Assembly (NCBI RefSeq): GCF_900747795.2
Contig: NC_041404.2
Coordinates: forward strand, 85,686,518 to 85,750,517
Length of the DNA stretch: 64,000 bases
Source of the DNA: Erpetoichthys calabaricus
Taxonomy: Eukaryota > Chordata > Cladistia > Polypteriformes > Polypteridae
Direction: 5' to 3'
In this document: positions 17,485-43,025 of the stretch, piece after piece
Layout of the letters: each line of letters starts with the position of its first letter
Numbering within the stretch: position 1 is the stretch's first letter
Notes under the pieces: model-generated
What the model was told of the DNA's origin: nothing
Seen by the model: only the letters and a program-made list of their open reading frames with translations
Database searches by the model: none
Program-made: the position numbers and the translations under genes

Positions 17485-19135
17485 AACACTTCTGCCTCTT
17501 TAACAGGTTTGACCACCCTAACCCACTCTCACCTCAGAGTACTGCACCCTCCATCCATCCTTCTGCTGATACCAGCATAGGAGAGAGTTTTCCCCCCATC
17601 TATAATTACAGCAGCCCAGGTAAGCAGAGAGCTGAGGAGACTTCGTGCCAGCAAAGTAGTGGGTCCAGATGGAGTATCGCCACGACTGCTGAAGGCCTGT
17701 ACGTTGGAGCTGAGGAGTCCTCTACAGCGCATCTTCAACCTGAGCCTGGAACAGGGTAGAGTCCCGAGGCTTTGGAAAACATCTTGCATCACCCCAGTCC
17801 CAAAGGTATCACGTCCTAGTGAGCTGAATGACTTCCGGCCTGTCGCTCTGACGTCACATGTGATAAGAACCATGGAGCGGCTGCTGCTTCACAACCTGAG
17901 GCCACAGGTCCGCCACGCCCTCGACCTTCTGTAGTTCGCATACCAGGAGAAGGTGGGAGCGGAAGATGCCATCATCTACATGCTACACCGATCCCTCTCC
18001 CACTTGGACAGAGGCAGTGGTGCAGTAAGAATTGTGTTTCTGGACTTCTCTAGTGCCTTCAACACCATCCAACCTCTGCTCCTTAGGGACAAGGTGACAG
18101 AGATGGGAATAGATTCATACCTGGTGGCATGGATCGTGGACTATCTTACAGACAGACCTCAGTATGTGCATCTCGGGAACTGCACATCTGACATTGTGGT
18201 CAGCAACACAGGAGCGCCGCAGGGGACTGTACTTTCTCCGGTCTTGTTCAGCCTATATACATCAGACTTCCAATATAACTCGGAGTCCTGCCACATGCAA
18301 AAGTTCGCTGACGACACTGCTATCATGGACTGCATCAGGAGTGGGCAGGAGGAGGAGTATAGGGACCTAATCAAGGACTTTGTCAAATGGTGTGATTCAA
18401 ACTACCTACACCAGAACACCAGCAAAACCAAGGAGCTGGTGGTGGATTTTAGGAGACCCAGGCCCCTCATGGACCCTGTGATCATCAGAGGTGATTATGT
18501 GCAGAGGGTGCAGACCTATAAATACCTGGGAGTGCAGCTGGATGATAAATTGGACTGGACTGCCAATACTGATGCTCTGTGCAAAAGAGGACAGAGCCAA
18601 CTATATTTCCTTAGAAGGCTGGCGTCCTTCAACATCTGCAGTAAGATGCTGCAGATGTTCTATAAGACGGTTGTGGCGAGTGGCCTTTTCTATGCAGTGG
18701 TGTGCTGAGGAGGCAGCATAAAGAAGAAGGACGCCTCACGCCTGGACAAACTGGTGAGGAAGGCAGGCTCTATTGTAGGCATGGAGCTAGACAGCTTGAC
18801 ATCTGTGGCAGAGCGACGGGCACTGAGCAGACTCCTGTCAATCATGGAGAATCCACTGCATCTACTTAACAGTGTCATGTCCAGACAGAGGAGCAGCTTT
18901 AGCGACAGACTGCTGTCAATGTCCTGCTCCACTGACAGACTGAGAAAATCGTTCCTTCCCCACACTATGTGACTCTTCAATTCCACCCCGGGGGGGGGGG
19001 GGGGGGGTAAACATTAACATTATACAAAGTTATTGTCTGTTTTTACCTGCATTTTTATCACTCTTTAATTTAATATTGTTGTTTATCAGTATGCTGTTGC
19101 TGGAATATGTGAATTTCCCCTCGGGATTAATAAAG

Positions 19136-19222
<87 letters not shown>
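17485..19222 (+). mobile_element. Rex1/CR1-like LINE, longest copy in the window
   Basis: It carries most of a reverse transcriptase. Domain order: KVVGPDGVSPRLLKAC near 17655, LNDFRPVALTSHVIRTMERL near 17825, IVFLDFSSAFNTI near 18030, NTGAPQGTVLSPVLFSLY near 18210, the catalytic FADD at about 18307, YKYLGVQLDDKLDW near 18520, and the C-terminal end near 18970. The longest uninterrupted part is 17953-18708 (251 codons from its first Met). Defects: a stop at 17932-17934, a stop at 18706-18708 where relatives have Trp, a stop near 18969, and a frame change near 17590-17600. The 5' ORF and endonuclease are absent. After a G run the 3' UTR ends in GAATTTCCCCTCGGGATTAA and an ATCT array (19136-19222). 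Confidence 0.92.
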
Positions 19223-19236
19223 ATATATATTTCTTA

Positions 19237-19565
19237 GATCTGAGTAGCAATCTGATTATTTGGGTGGTAATACTTGTGATTGGTTGGTTGGCCAGTCCTC
19301 TCAATTGCGACAAACCGATCATAGATATGTGATACAGCATTTGCCAAAGAGCACACGACACGTGTTTCACCTTTATTGGAGTTCATCAGTTGTACACACT
19401 TTTGCATCCCTTGGACGTCAGCACCTGAGATGAAGCCTCTGACGTTGTGCCATGGCAGCTAGTTCACTTATTTGACAGGGTGAAGTTCAGAGTATTACAT
19501 TTTTAGGTCTGAGTTGCAATCTGATCATTTTGGTGGTTACCTAACAGGTAACACTTGTGGTTATT
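19237..19565. repeat. Imperfect direct repeats flanking a unique stretch
   Basis: Positions 19240-19290 and 19503-19562 are diverged direct repeats (both contain TAGGTCTGAGT-like and CAATCTGAT words and a TGGTGGT stretch). Between them is about 210 bases with a motif GACACGTGTTTCACC. The nature is unknown; it could be part of a dispersed repeat. Confidence 0.45.
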
Positions 19566-19597
19566 TGGCAGATACTGTTATCATATATATATATATA

Positions 19598-20115
19598 CTA
19601 GGGGGTCACCCCCTGCTCGCTTCGCTGGCCAACCCCCTGGCCTGCGCTACGCACCAGCCACTTCGCGTCTCTGCCGTTCTTGTTGTGAAGAGGGGGCCTG
19701 AACACATCCCAAGGACCCAAGGAGATGCAGTCGCTCCATCCTTTTTGCTCGATCAGCTGCTAGCTTGCTGCTGCTGCTGCCATGCCACATGATCTGCATT
19801 TCGCGCAGCACTTCAAACATTTAAAAGCCTGTACAGCAGCTGTCCTACTCTTTTATTTCTGGCCCGGGCATGGTGAAATCTCTTGGCACAAAGTCTCGTC
19901 TCACGGGATGTGAGTTCTTGATATTTTTTACTTTATAATTTAAAAACGGAATAAGAATCTAAAAATCTAACAACATCACATTAAAGTTCGATAAATTCTG
20001 AAATGAATGATACTGAACATACTGTATATATGAAGGTTTTAAAATAAGCCTGATTTAAAGCATGACAAAAAACGTGACATAAAATCATTGCACAAAATTG
20101 TTGCAAATTCTGTAT
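19598..20115 (-). mobile_element. Helitron-like element (3' end left), 5' end lost
   Basis: Read on the minus strand, it ends with a short G/C hairpin followed by CTAG, next to T, as Helitron 3' ends do. The internal part aligns with the copy at 60754-61310, including TTGGCACAAAGTCTCGTC and GAATAAGAATCTAAAAATCT. The right side departs from that copy after about 20115. No replicase-helicase coding is visible, so it is non-autonomous. Confidence 0.65.
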
Positions 20116-20265
20116 GCTGGGAGGAAAAATGTTATGTAGCCTCCTTAATGATGAGTTACACTCAGGTTGGCTTACAGATACGCGTGTTCAATACCTGGGC
20201 CATTCACTAAACGCGCTAATGTGCTCTGCGTAAGTTTACTCCATTGTGCAGAGAAGTACATGTAC

Positions 20266-20310
20266 TTAAATTAAATTAATTAAATTAAATTAATTAAATT
20301 AAATTAAATT
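20266..20310. repeat. TTAAA-type simple repeat
   Basis: This is a short run of TTAAATTAAATTAATT-like units between the Helitron-like element and a SINE. Confidence 0.8.
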
Positions 20311-20322
20311 AGTGATTCTAAT

Positions 20323-20720
20323 TTGGCCTAGTGTGAGCAAAGGTGGATGTGGATCGCCCCTTGTGATGGATTGCTGTCCAGTCTAGGGCTTGTTTCTGTC
20401 TTGCACCCAATGCTTCCAGAGTAGACTTTGGCCACCTGGGACTTTGTAATAGTTAAATTATTTTGGAGAGTGGATGGATCTCCCCTAGTTGGTTGTACCA
20501 TTGAGCATTGGTTAGTGACACTGCCTACCAGGGTTCTGGGTTTAGTACCCAGCGTATCTCTGTTGAGTGTGCATGTGCTCCCATTGTACATGCGGGTTCC
20601 CTCCAAGGGCTCTGCTTTTTTTCTCATCCCATAAAACTGGTTATTCTAAACTAGCTTTGTTATGGACTTCCAACCATTCCAGGGCCGATTCTTGCCCTGT
20701 TCCTAATAATTAATTTCCAT
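20323..20720 (+). mobile_element. Two degenerate SINE pieces in tandem
   Basis: The first piece (about 20310-20480) is a SINE body and tail with TTGCTGTCCAGTCTAGGGC and GTGGATGG. The second (about 20485-20720) starts with a tRNA-like head, TTGGTTAGTGACACTGCC, followed by GGGTTTAGTACCCAGCG in the B-box position and a body with GTACATGCGGGTTCCCTCC. Both are old. Confidence 0.5.
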
Positions 20721-21534
20721 GAATTCCTCCAAAAACCCATCACTTGTACAGTGCAATGGTACACGGATTTTACAGGTGAAGTTCAGAATCACATAGACAG
20801 GTTCTAGTGAAATCTGAACCTTTTTCTTTGTGTCTTCAGATTGTTCCAGATCCAGCTTCTTTGCCTTCAAAAACATATGACAATGGCAGCAGCTTTGCAA
20901 CTTTAACAGTCATGAGATACATCAAATTAGGTAACACCTTTTAGTTGTCTTCCTTTACACCAATGAAACAGTACCGCAGTGCCTTACTGAGTGATGGCCG
21001 TTCCACACCTCACCAGGTGGCAGGTCTCTGCCCTGACATAGCTTACATTGAATGAGAATCCTGGCAGGATATATCTATTTTAAAGAGACAAAGGGCCTAA
21101 GACAGATTCTTCTGTAGTCAAAGACATCCTCTAAAATCTCTGTCTTTTATAGTTTGGGGTCTTTAACATTCCTGTCTTCTGGCTAAATAAAATATTTTCT
21201 TTTTACATCGCACAGGCACTTCTGAAATGCTGCCGCCATTGCTATGGCAAAGGGCAGTACTGAAAATCCCACAGAATCAGGGCAGCTGTAAAACAGCTGT
21301 ATGGATGCTGTGTAACATAGCCAACTGTACCTCCTCTTCTCTTGTACTGCTCGACTGTCTCTCCTTGTATCCTCTCATTGGGAATGTATAATTTATTCAG
21401 CATTTGTGCCCTCAGGATATGTCTGGGAGCTTCTGTGAGCAGCACGCATGAATGACAGAGAAGGGCCTGTGAAACAGTAGCAGAGGGAGAATGGAAAGGA
21501 CAGCAGGAAAAAGCAAGGGTAACATTTCAAGCAG
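20721..21534. other. Intergenic, no feature seen
   Basis: I see no coding exon or assignable repeat here. Confidence 0.4.
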
Positions 21535-21850
21535 TGTGGCATAGTGGTTAGCACTGCTGCCGTCAACTCCAGGGTCATGTGTTTGATTCCTGGGCTGGTC
21601 AGTTTCTATGAAAAGTGTTCACTTTTCTACAAGTAATCTGGCTCCACCTCACATCCCAAACACATGTTGAATGCTGACATTTCAAATTGTTCCAGTATAG
21701 GTAAGGGTTGCTATGTGATTGCGTGTGTGTATGTGTGTGCCTGCCCAATGATGAACTTGCTTCCCATGTACTGTAGCATTCATTTTTTCTCTGAACTTAG
21801 TGCTGACAGGATAAGTCCCAAACCAAAAACCTCAAAATGGATGGATGGGT
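21535..21850 (+). mobile_element. Degenerate tRNA-SINE
   Basis: The head has GTGGCATAGTGGTTAGCACT (A box) and GTGTTTGATTCCTGGG (B box region), then CACATCCCAAACACATG and a 3' end at CAAAATGGATGGATGGG. It follows the plan of the SINE at 29425-29789 with many changes. Confidence 0.7.
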
Positions 21851-22015
21851 AAAAGTTCCAAGGACAAAAATATATGATGTTAGAAAATGGATGGGGGGCA
21901 TTAAAAACATTATTTGGAAAGTGTGAGTCTGAGAGGTAGTTTATAGAGATGTATCATTTATATGCACCTAACTGCACATTTTCTGTAGAGGCAAATGCAC
22001 TAGTCACCATGGCTA

Positions 22016-23652
22016 CAGTGCGTCCGGAAAGTATTCACATCGCATCACTATTTCCACATTTTGTTATGTTACAGCCTTATTCCAAAATGGATTAAATTCA
22101 TTTTTTTCCTCAGAATTCTACACACAACACCCCATAATGACAATATGAAAAAGTTTATGTGAGATTTCTGCAAATTTATTAAAAATAAAAAAACTGAGAA
22201 ATCACATGTACATAAGTATTCACAGCCTTTGCTCAATACTTTGTCGATGCACCTTTGGCAGCAATTCCAGCCTCAAGTCTTTTTGAATATGATGCCTCAA
22301 GCTTGGCACACCTATCTTTGGCCAGTTTTGCCCATTCCTCTTTGCAGCACCTCTCAAGCTCCATCAGGTTGGATGGGAAGCGTCGGTGCACAGCCATTTT
22401 AAGATCTCTCCAGAGATGTTTAATTGGATTCAAGTTGGGCTCTGGCTGGGCCACTCAAGGACATTCACAGAGTTGTTCTGAAGCCACTCCTTTGATATCT
22501 TGGCTGTGTGCTTAGGATCGTTGTCCTGCTGAAAGATGAACCGTCGCCCCAGTCTGAGGTCAAGAGCGCTCTGGAGCAGGTTTTCATCCAGGATGTCTCT
22601 GCACATTGCTGCAGTCATCTTTCCCTTTATCCTGACTAGTCTCCCAGTCCCTGCCGCTGAAAAACATCCCCACAGCATGATGCTGCCACCACCATGCTTC
22701 ACTGTAGGGATGGTATTGGCCTGGTGATGAGCGGTGCCTGGTTTCCTCCAAACGTGACGCCTGGCATTCACACCAAAGAGTTCAATCTTTGTCTCATCAG
22801 ACCAGAGAATTTTCTTTCTCATGGTCTGAGAGTCTTTCAGGTGCCTTTTGGCAAACTCCAGGCATGCTGCCATGTGCCTTTTACTAAGGAGTGGCTTCCG
22901 TCTGGCCACTCTACCATACAGGCCTGATTGGTGGATTGCTGCAGAGATGGTTGTCCTTCTGGAAGGTTCTCCTCTCTCCACAGAGGACCTCTGGAGCTCT
23001 GACAGAGTGACCATCGGGTTCTTGGTCACCTCCCTGACTAAGGCCCTTCTCCCCCGATCGCTCAGTTTAGATGGCCGGCCAGCTCTAGGAAGAGTCCTGG
23101 TGGTTTCGAACTTCTTCCACTTATGGATGATGGAGGCCACTGTGCTCATTGGGACCTTCAAAGCAGCAGAAATTTTTCTGTAACCTTCCCCAGATTTGTG
23201 CCTCGAGACAATCCTGTCTTGGAGGTCTACAGACAATTCCTTTGACTTCATGCTTGGTTTGTGCTCTGACATGAACTGTCAACTGTGGGACCTTATATAG
23301 ACCGGTGTGTGCCTTTCCAAATCATGTCCAATCAACTGAATTTACCACAGGTGGACTCCAATTAAGCTGCAGAAACATCTCAAGGATGATCAGGGGAAAC
23401 AGGATGCACCTGAGCTCAATTTTGAGCTTCATGGCAAAGGCTGTGAATACTTATGTACATGTGATTTCTCAGTTTTTTTATTTTTAATAAATTTGCAAAA
23501 ATCTCACGTAAACTTTTTTCACGTTGTCATTATGGGGTGTTGTGTGTAGAATTCTGAGGAAAAAAATTAATTTAATCCAATTTTGGAATAAGGCTGTAAG
23601 ATAACAAAATGTGGAAAAAGTGATGCGTTGTGAATACTTTCCGGATGCACTG
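22016..23652 (-). mobile_element. Tc1-like DNA transposon, inactivated
   Basis: The element is bounded by TA at 22014-22015 and 23653-23654 and by long inverted repeats of about 0.2 kb. The minus-strand transposase begins at 23272 and is open for 280 codons. A one-base loss near 22440 shifts the frame, and the rest (22454-22233) ends in KGASTKY. The N-terminal helix-turn-helix parts, a GRPSKLS motif, and the first two catalytic Asp motifs (WSDETK and QQDNDPKH) are present. The third motif reads NPIKHLW, so the catalytic Glu is replaced by Lys. It cannot supply active transposase but its ends could still be moved. Confidence 0.93.
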
Positions 23653-23659
23653 TATGTGT

Positions 23660-26075
23660 CCATCTCTGAAACTTCCAACTATCCTTCTCCCTCTCCTCCA
23701 GCATATCCAAGGATTATGCCCTGCGGTCAGAGCACCACTGCAGTCTCTGCTTTTGTCTTGGTTCTATTTTTTACCGAACTTGAACTCGGTGACAAAAATG
23801 TGTCTCGGCAGCGTTGCCATGGAGATGCCAGCTGCAACCCCCCCGCAGTGTCACCTCGATCCCTTACAGCACTGAGAAAACAGAGAGAGCATGACAATCT
23901 GACCGGAGAAAGAGTCTGAGAAAATCAGTGCCTGGAGGCTGAGAGATAGCCAGTCCTGCATTGCCTACCCCCCCCCCCCCCTTTCTCCTTCATTCCCTCC
24001 ATTTTACCAAAGCTCCCATCTCATCATCCTCTCATCTCTTGCTTCTTACTTTCTGCCATGTCACTCACATATATTTTCTCTTCTCTTCCATCTTCTCTCT
24101 ACACCTTGACTTTGTGCAGCATCAAACAGAAATATTAGGAAAAAACAAGTGCCCCACAGGATAAGAGTTAGTTTGCAAACTGCCCCCCCACCCATGCACA
24201 TACACACACGCTCCCTGCTCACCCTGCTCCCTGTCACAAACTGGCACACTTGTTATTTCAAGCGTTCCTGTTAAGGAAATGACAGCATAGCTAGAGAGCG
24301 ACTCTGTGAACTTCCCAGCTGGAAGAAACCAGTCTTGACACCTCCATCAATTCCCAGTCCTCATGGACACTCACTTTCCCCCTTACAGTCCTCTGTTCAT
24401 TCACTCCTTTATCTTTCCATGATTTTTGTTAACTCCCCTTCAATATTCCCCTACTTTCTAGTATACTCCTTTCTTTACACTTTTGCACACTCACATATGG
24501 AGAGATTATCATGGAGTACACTATTAGCTCCTTCATCTGTCTAAGAAGCTTTCTGTGTGTTTGTAGGAGTCTGGTTCACGTGTCTTTTGTCTCTCTTCCA
24601 AATGATTTGCCTCTATACCACTAAGCCCTCTCCATCCTAGTGCCTTTCAGCATCTACTAGTCTTTCCGCATTTTAAAATAGCTGCGTCTCACTCTTTGTT
24701 TCCATTATAACATCTGGTCAGATGTTGATATGACTTTCTGTCTTATTGCCTGTCACTCCTATGTACATTTCCCTACCATCAAGTTAGTTTGGCTATCGTG
24801 TGCATTCATTCCAGCTACCTTTCTACTCATCCCTGTCTTTGTGACTTTTAAGCCTGTCTGTCTGCATTTCTGTGCCTTTTCTCTTCTGCCATTTTTTACT
24901 GTTTAGCTCTTTATCTTAGCACTGTGGCATAGTGGTCAAGTAATTAGAAATTTCACCATTCATTTGCTGGTTCAGTCTTTGCATTTGATTCTGTATCAGA
25001 CCATCTGTGAACAAAATACCAGTCTTGGGTCCAGTTATAAGCAACATACATTATATGGAAACATTTCATATTTACTTATTTGGATGACACCTTTATTCAA
25101 GGCCACTTAGAACATTTATGATATAATTTGTTACATTTCTTTTGGTTTTCCTATGAGAGCACTGGCAGATCAAGTGACTTGCTAATGGTCACACATGTCA
25201 GTGGCGTGATTTGAACCCACAACCTCAGGGTTTGAAGCCCAACGCCTTAACTACTACACCATACTGGCTGCCTAATTTTACCATTACTTTATTACTATGG
25301 AAAGGTGCTATATAAAATAATGGTCACTTGTCTGTCTGTATGTTGATATGTTTTTCAAGTGCCTTTAATATCTCTATTTAGCTATATCTGCCTGTCTTTC
25401 TCTCTCTCCACATGCCTTTTGCATTGTCATGTTTGTATTTTTTTTTGCCCATTTTTTTCTCTGCAGTTCTCTCTCTCTTTTTCTATTTTTGTCTGGCTTA
25501 TCAGCTTTCTCCCTCACACATCCCTTCCATTTGCTTTTAAACTTGTTACTTTTTCCACATATTAATCACTTTGCCCATGTTTGTCAATCTCTCTGTACCC
25601 ATCTTGCTTTCAGAACTTGTGCCAGCCTCTCAAGTGCTTTGCTCAGTTTCCTCACTTAATGAGAGAGCCTGGTGCCAGTCTTCCTGAAAAGCCATTCCAT
25701 TCACACTGGTCTCCTTCAAATCTTTGCCACAGTTTCCCTCTATGTTGTCCCAGTCACTCTCTCTCTTTCTGTTATTTTTACCTCCATTTCTAGCATGTAA
25801 TGCCGCCTTTTTCTACCACCTCGTTCCGGTCTTCTGTTATACAACTCCAGAAAAGTATGCACAGTGCCAGCACAATCTCTGCTCAGTCCAAAGAGAGGCC
25901 TCCTCCTTCTTTGCTTGCTTCGCTCTCTTTCATTTACACTACTCCCCCATTCCAGAGCATTAGGTTCAAAGATGACATTAACACTGAGTGTTCATGTCAC
26001 CATATAGCCCTCTCTCTCTCTCTCGCTCTGTTTTTTCATAGCTCCCAGGACCGTCCCCTCCAGACACAGTTGAGA

Positions 26076-26127
<52 letters not shown>

Positions 26128-26460
26128 TCTCTCACTTGCACTCCATCTCTTTTTTAATCTCTGAAGCATACTCTGTCTCATCTTCATCTCTTTCTACTCT
26201 CCGGTTCTCCCTGGAAATCTATATCTTTCCTTTCATTGGCAAGTGCGGAAGGACGCCTCTCACCTGGGGTCAAAGTCAGGTCAGTTGGACACTGTAGAGA
26301 TTTCCCTCCCTTTCTGTCTCTTAACTACACTGGTTATTTGTCCCTTGCCTTGTTCCTACTTGTGTCTCAACCTGTTTTTCTTTCTTCACCACCTCCTTCC
26401 TACAGTTTTCCTCCCTTACCAAGTCTTCGTTGTTTCCACACTTTAGAAAAGATGATGTTA
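23660..26460 (+). other. Long pyrimidine-rich stretch
   Basis: For about 2.5 kb the plus strand is dominated by C and T, including a CT run at about 26075-26122 and many TCTCTCTC and TTTTTCTTT blocks. Long plus-strand open frames here (for example 25800-26297) are Ser/Leu/Phe-rich products of this composition and not genes. One SINE interrupts it (25080-25273). It lies 0.7-3 kb 5' of the first recognised pax10 exon. Confidence 0.65.
25080..25273 (-). mobile_element. tRNA-derived SINE of a second family
   Basis: The minus strand starts at about 25273 with GCAGCCAGTATGGTGTAGT, has an A box (TGGTGTAGTAGTTAAGG) and a B box (GGGTTCAAATC), then a body with CAAGTCACTTGATCTGCC. It differs from the common SINE of this window and resembles the V-SINE/HE1 style of fish SINEs. 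Confidence 0.7.
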
Positions 26461-27157
26461 GCTAAGGGTGCATTATTTGGGTGTGTACTTGGTGTTCAAG
26501 AGAGGACTTATGCCTTATTGTATCTCATGTGGGAAACACCACAGTTCATGAGAACACCAGCCTGGGGTACCAAGTTGATAGCAATATCTACTTGTTATCC
26601 CACTGGAATGAGTGAGAGACAGATGAGCAAAAACAAATTTAAATGTAGCTAGAGGAGATTCTTAAAACACCTGCGAAATCCCCACATAGATAAAATACAA
26701 ACACTGCACTGAGTACTCACCTCCAGTGGCACTGTGATTTTAGGGCAATTTAAAGTGACAGTCTTCTTGTGTTTCTCTGCTGAGGTGTGAATTGTCGTTG
26801 TTTTGAGGGCTTCTCTGATCAGGTTTAGCTCTAACATCATTTAAGAGATGATGGGAAAATGTGTTTCCGTTTAAATGCTTTTCTTTTCACCTAGACGCAG
26901 AAATATTACTAGGCAGGCATATATATGTGGTCTTTTTGTAAAGGTCTTAAGTATATGGTGTTTTGTAGTAATAGGTGTCTTTAGCAAGACACAATAAAGT
27001 GCTTAGAATTAAGTCCGGTCCTGAAAAGCAGTTTCTATTGGAATTCTAAATAGGACCAGTCTGAATTATATCCAAATTGTAAGATAAGAAAATGTAGCAG
27101 TCACAAGACAAGTGTTTATTCTGCCATGACTTATTTTCTTTTTATATCTAAATTAAG
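26461..27157. other. Upstream flank of the first recognised pax10 exon
   Basis: No paired-domain exon or other coding exon was recognised here or farther upstream. Any 5' exons of pax10 must lie in or beyond this stretch. Confidence 0.45.
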
Positions 27158-27217
27158 GGAAAAACATTCTCACATAGAGCGGGGAAGAAAAGAGGCCACA
27201 GAAGATCTTTCAGTTCG

Positions 27218-40410
<13,193 letters not shown>

Positions 40411-40731
40411 ACCCAGCTACTGCACCCTCAGATCCAAAAGGACTTCTGGAATCCCTGCCTTCAGCCATCCAGATTATAGCCAAACAGAACCAACCTAAAT
40501 GTGAATGAAAGCCATTACAACTCTTCCAGTACTGCTCAGCAGGGAATCTAGTTTAATATTATATAGCAAGGCATGTCCACCTTCAAAAATTCCTGGCATA
40601 AGATGTACACATTGGACATCATCCATCCCTTCTTAATCTGGAGTAAAGGACGTTCCCTGAAAGAAATAGCTTCACTGTAGCCCATAAGCTGTAGCTCTTC
40701 AAGTAGACAGCTACTGTTCACCTAAAGATCT

Positions 40732-40801
<70 letters not shown>

Positions 40802-42090
40802 AAAATATTACAGTTCCTGCTGACTAGTCCTGCTGTCAGAGTAGAGAGCTAATGAAACTCACACTATGGTTGCCCTCTCATTGAGATCTCACACTGAAAG
40901 AAGAGGATGTTGACGACACATGCAAGGCTGTAACTGAAATATGGATCTGAACACACCTTGTTAACCCTGTGTGGACTTTTTGCAACAAACGGCAAGGCAA
41001 AATAGTCACTGTGACTGGTCAGGAATCCGACAATTACACTTTTTTGCTTTAATCTTTATATTAGGAGGGATGCAAATAATAATATTAATGGGTTTTACCT
41101 GACTAATGAAAACAAAACCACACACTGTACTTTTATCTGCAACCTCATGCTGTACATTGAAAATGTGAGCCATGACATTGAAGATGTGGTAATAGCAATC
41201 TGTTTGTCCTCACAATGTTTGTAAATATTAATCTAAATCAAATAGAGACAACAGTGACCTGTTTTGACACCTGCCCTGATGCTGGCACTGAAGCAAACAA
41301 AGTCTCAGAATACTGAATTCCCACCATGCTCTTCAGTCTTCTAAAAAATAAACTGTCATAATGCTTATTTCTCAGTTGGACACAGCAATGAAGGACTGAA
41401 TCTGAAGCTCGTCCATGGTCATTTGCTTTGCATAAACAACACAGTTAAATTGCTTGTTTTACAAAGCATGCTTGGTAACCTCTTTGCCCTATTGTCCATC
41501 TTGTTAATAGCTATGTACGTCACCCTGTATTTTTGCTGCTGGCTGCAGATGCTGCTCTTTTAGGGTGCACCAGTCTTTTTTCAAATTTAGCTGAGTGCTC
41601 ATGGATGTTTTATTTTGACAAGCCCATTTTTTCTTCCTATCACTGTCCTTTCAGTTATGTGTAATGCCTGTTGCAAAATTATCAGAGATCTACTGATGTC
41701 ATTTTAATTTGAAAGGGATCATTTTGGTGGTCTACCACTTTATCAATAATGCATGATGTTTTATAGACTACCACACTGCTCAGAGTGTACTATTCATATA
41801 CAGAAGCTGATCCTTTCAATTAAGGCCTAAATATCCTGACACAACTCCATCACTATATTTGGCCAAACATTTTTAATTACCCTTTAACCAATTACTTTGA
41901 CAATCACAGAGCTATGCGAGTGCAACAGAGGGTGAATGTGAACGTTGCTTTGCTACGTATATAGACTTCAGAATGCAGTTGTGATACCTTGAATGTGTTT
42001 CCCCTCACTCCCTAAAGCTCATGTTCTATAAACATCCCTTGATTATTGTATGTAATTATTACTGAATAAATAATAAACATTTCTGAGTTG
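40411..42090 (+). other. Probable pax10 3' UTR
   Basis: It follows the stop codon without another exon in sight. AATAAA words occur at 41347-41352 and 42065-42070; the second is followed by a TTCTGAGTTGATG stretch and would give a 3' UTR of about 1.7 kb. A TA repeat (40734-40798) lies inside. Confidence 0.55.
40734..40798. repeat. (TA)n microsatellite in pax10 3' UTR
   Basis: About 32 TA units lie 324 bases after the stop codon. Confidence 0.9.
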
Positions 42091-42930
42091 ATGATTCTTA
42101 TTATGATATTTGATTTTAGTCCAGAGTAAAATATTTTTCAAAACTAAGACAAAAAAACACTAAAGCATTAATCAGTCCCACAACTGTAACCAGTGATGCC
42201 ACACCCCAATGCCTGGCAAAGTGCAACGATCACTTCTAGACATACTTACCTGAAATGCTATGCTATATCTTTGTTTCTATATTTTTGTTTATTTAGAATC
42301 TGACTGTAATGAAAGGGCCACAGTGCTCTTCCCTATTTAATGGTGTTCAGCACTATTTTTCTGAGTAATCATTGGAGAAGTAACTCGATAAGAAGAGCTA
42401 AATACTACAGCTAGTGAAATGAGTCAACCAATATTTAAGATAAATGCTAGGATTAGCAATAGCACAATTAATAGATTAAACAACGTGGCCTAAAGTTATT
42501 TTTTCTTTTGTTGTTTTAAATAATTTCTCCTTTTTTGTTTGCTCTCAAATTGGGCCCTATTGTGTTTCCCTAATTCATTTTTTCCAGAAATCACCTTACC
42601 TTCTGCAGCTCCATAATGGTAAGCATTGTTGTCTACTAATCAAAGAGTTGGACTGAACAAAAAAAATCACAGTTGTAAATTTAATCTCAAACACTGGCTA
42701 TCTATGTAACCCTGAGTGTGTCACTTAATATGCCAGTGTACAAATATGTGAAATTTATGTTGTAAAGGATTTTGGGACAATGACCTGCATGAAAGCAACA
42801 ATATGAACCAAAAACAGTGTGAAGTGTCATAAGATAATAGTGGAATGCATCCAAATAGGTGTACATAATTAACATTTTATACATAATTAGCATTCACATG
42901 ATAAGATGGACCCTGCTACCTATATTTTAT

Positions 42931-42931
<1 letters not shown>

Positions 42932-43024
<93 letters not shown>
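42932..43024. repeat. (TCTA)n microsatellite
   Basis: About 23 units. Unlike the arrays at 8911, 19136 and 35871 it has no LINE 3' end next to it. Confidence 0.9.

Positions 43025-43025
<1 letters not shown>

Noticed and set aside
25800-26297. 165-codon and overlapping open frames
   Set aside because: They come from the pyrimidine-rich composition and CT runs, with no family features.
14761-27157. Paired-domain exons upstream of pax10
   Set aside because: I looked for paired-domain motifs near the gene and recognised none; I cannot exclude highly diverged or very short pieces without a translated search.
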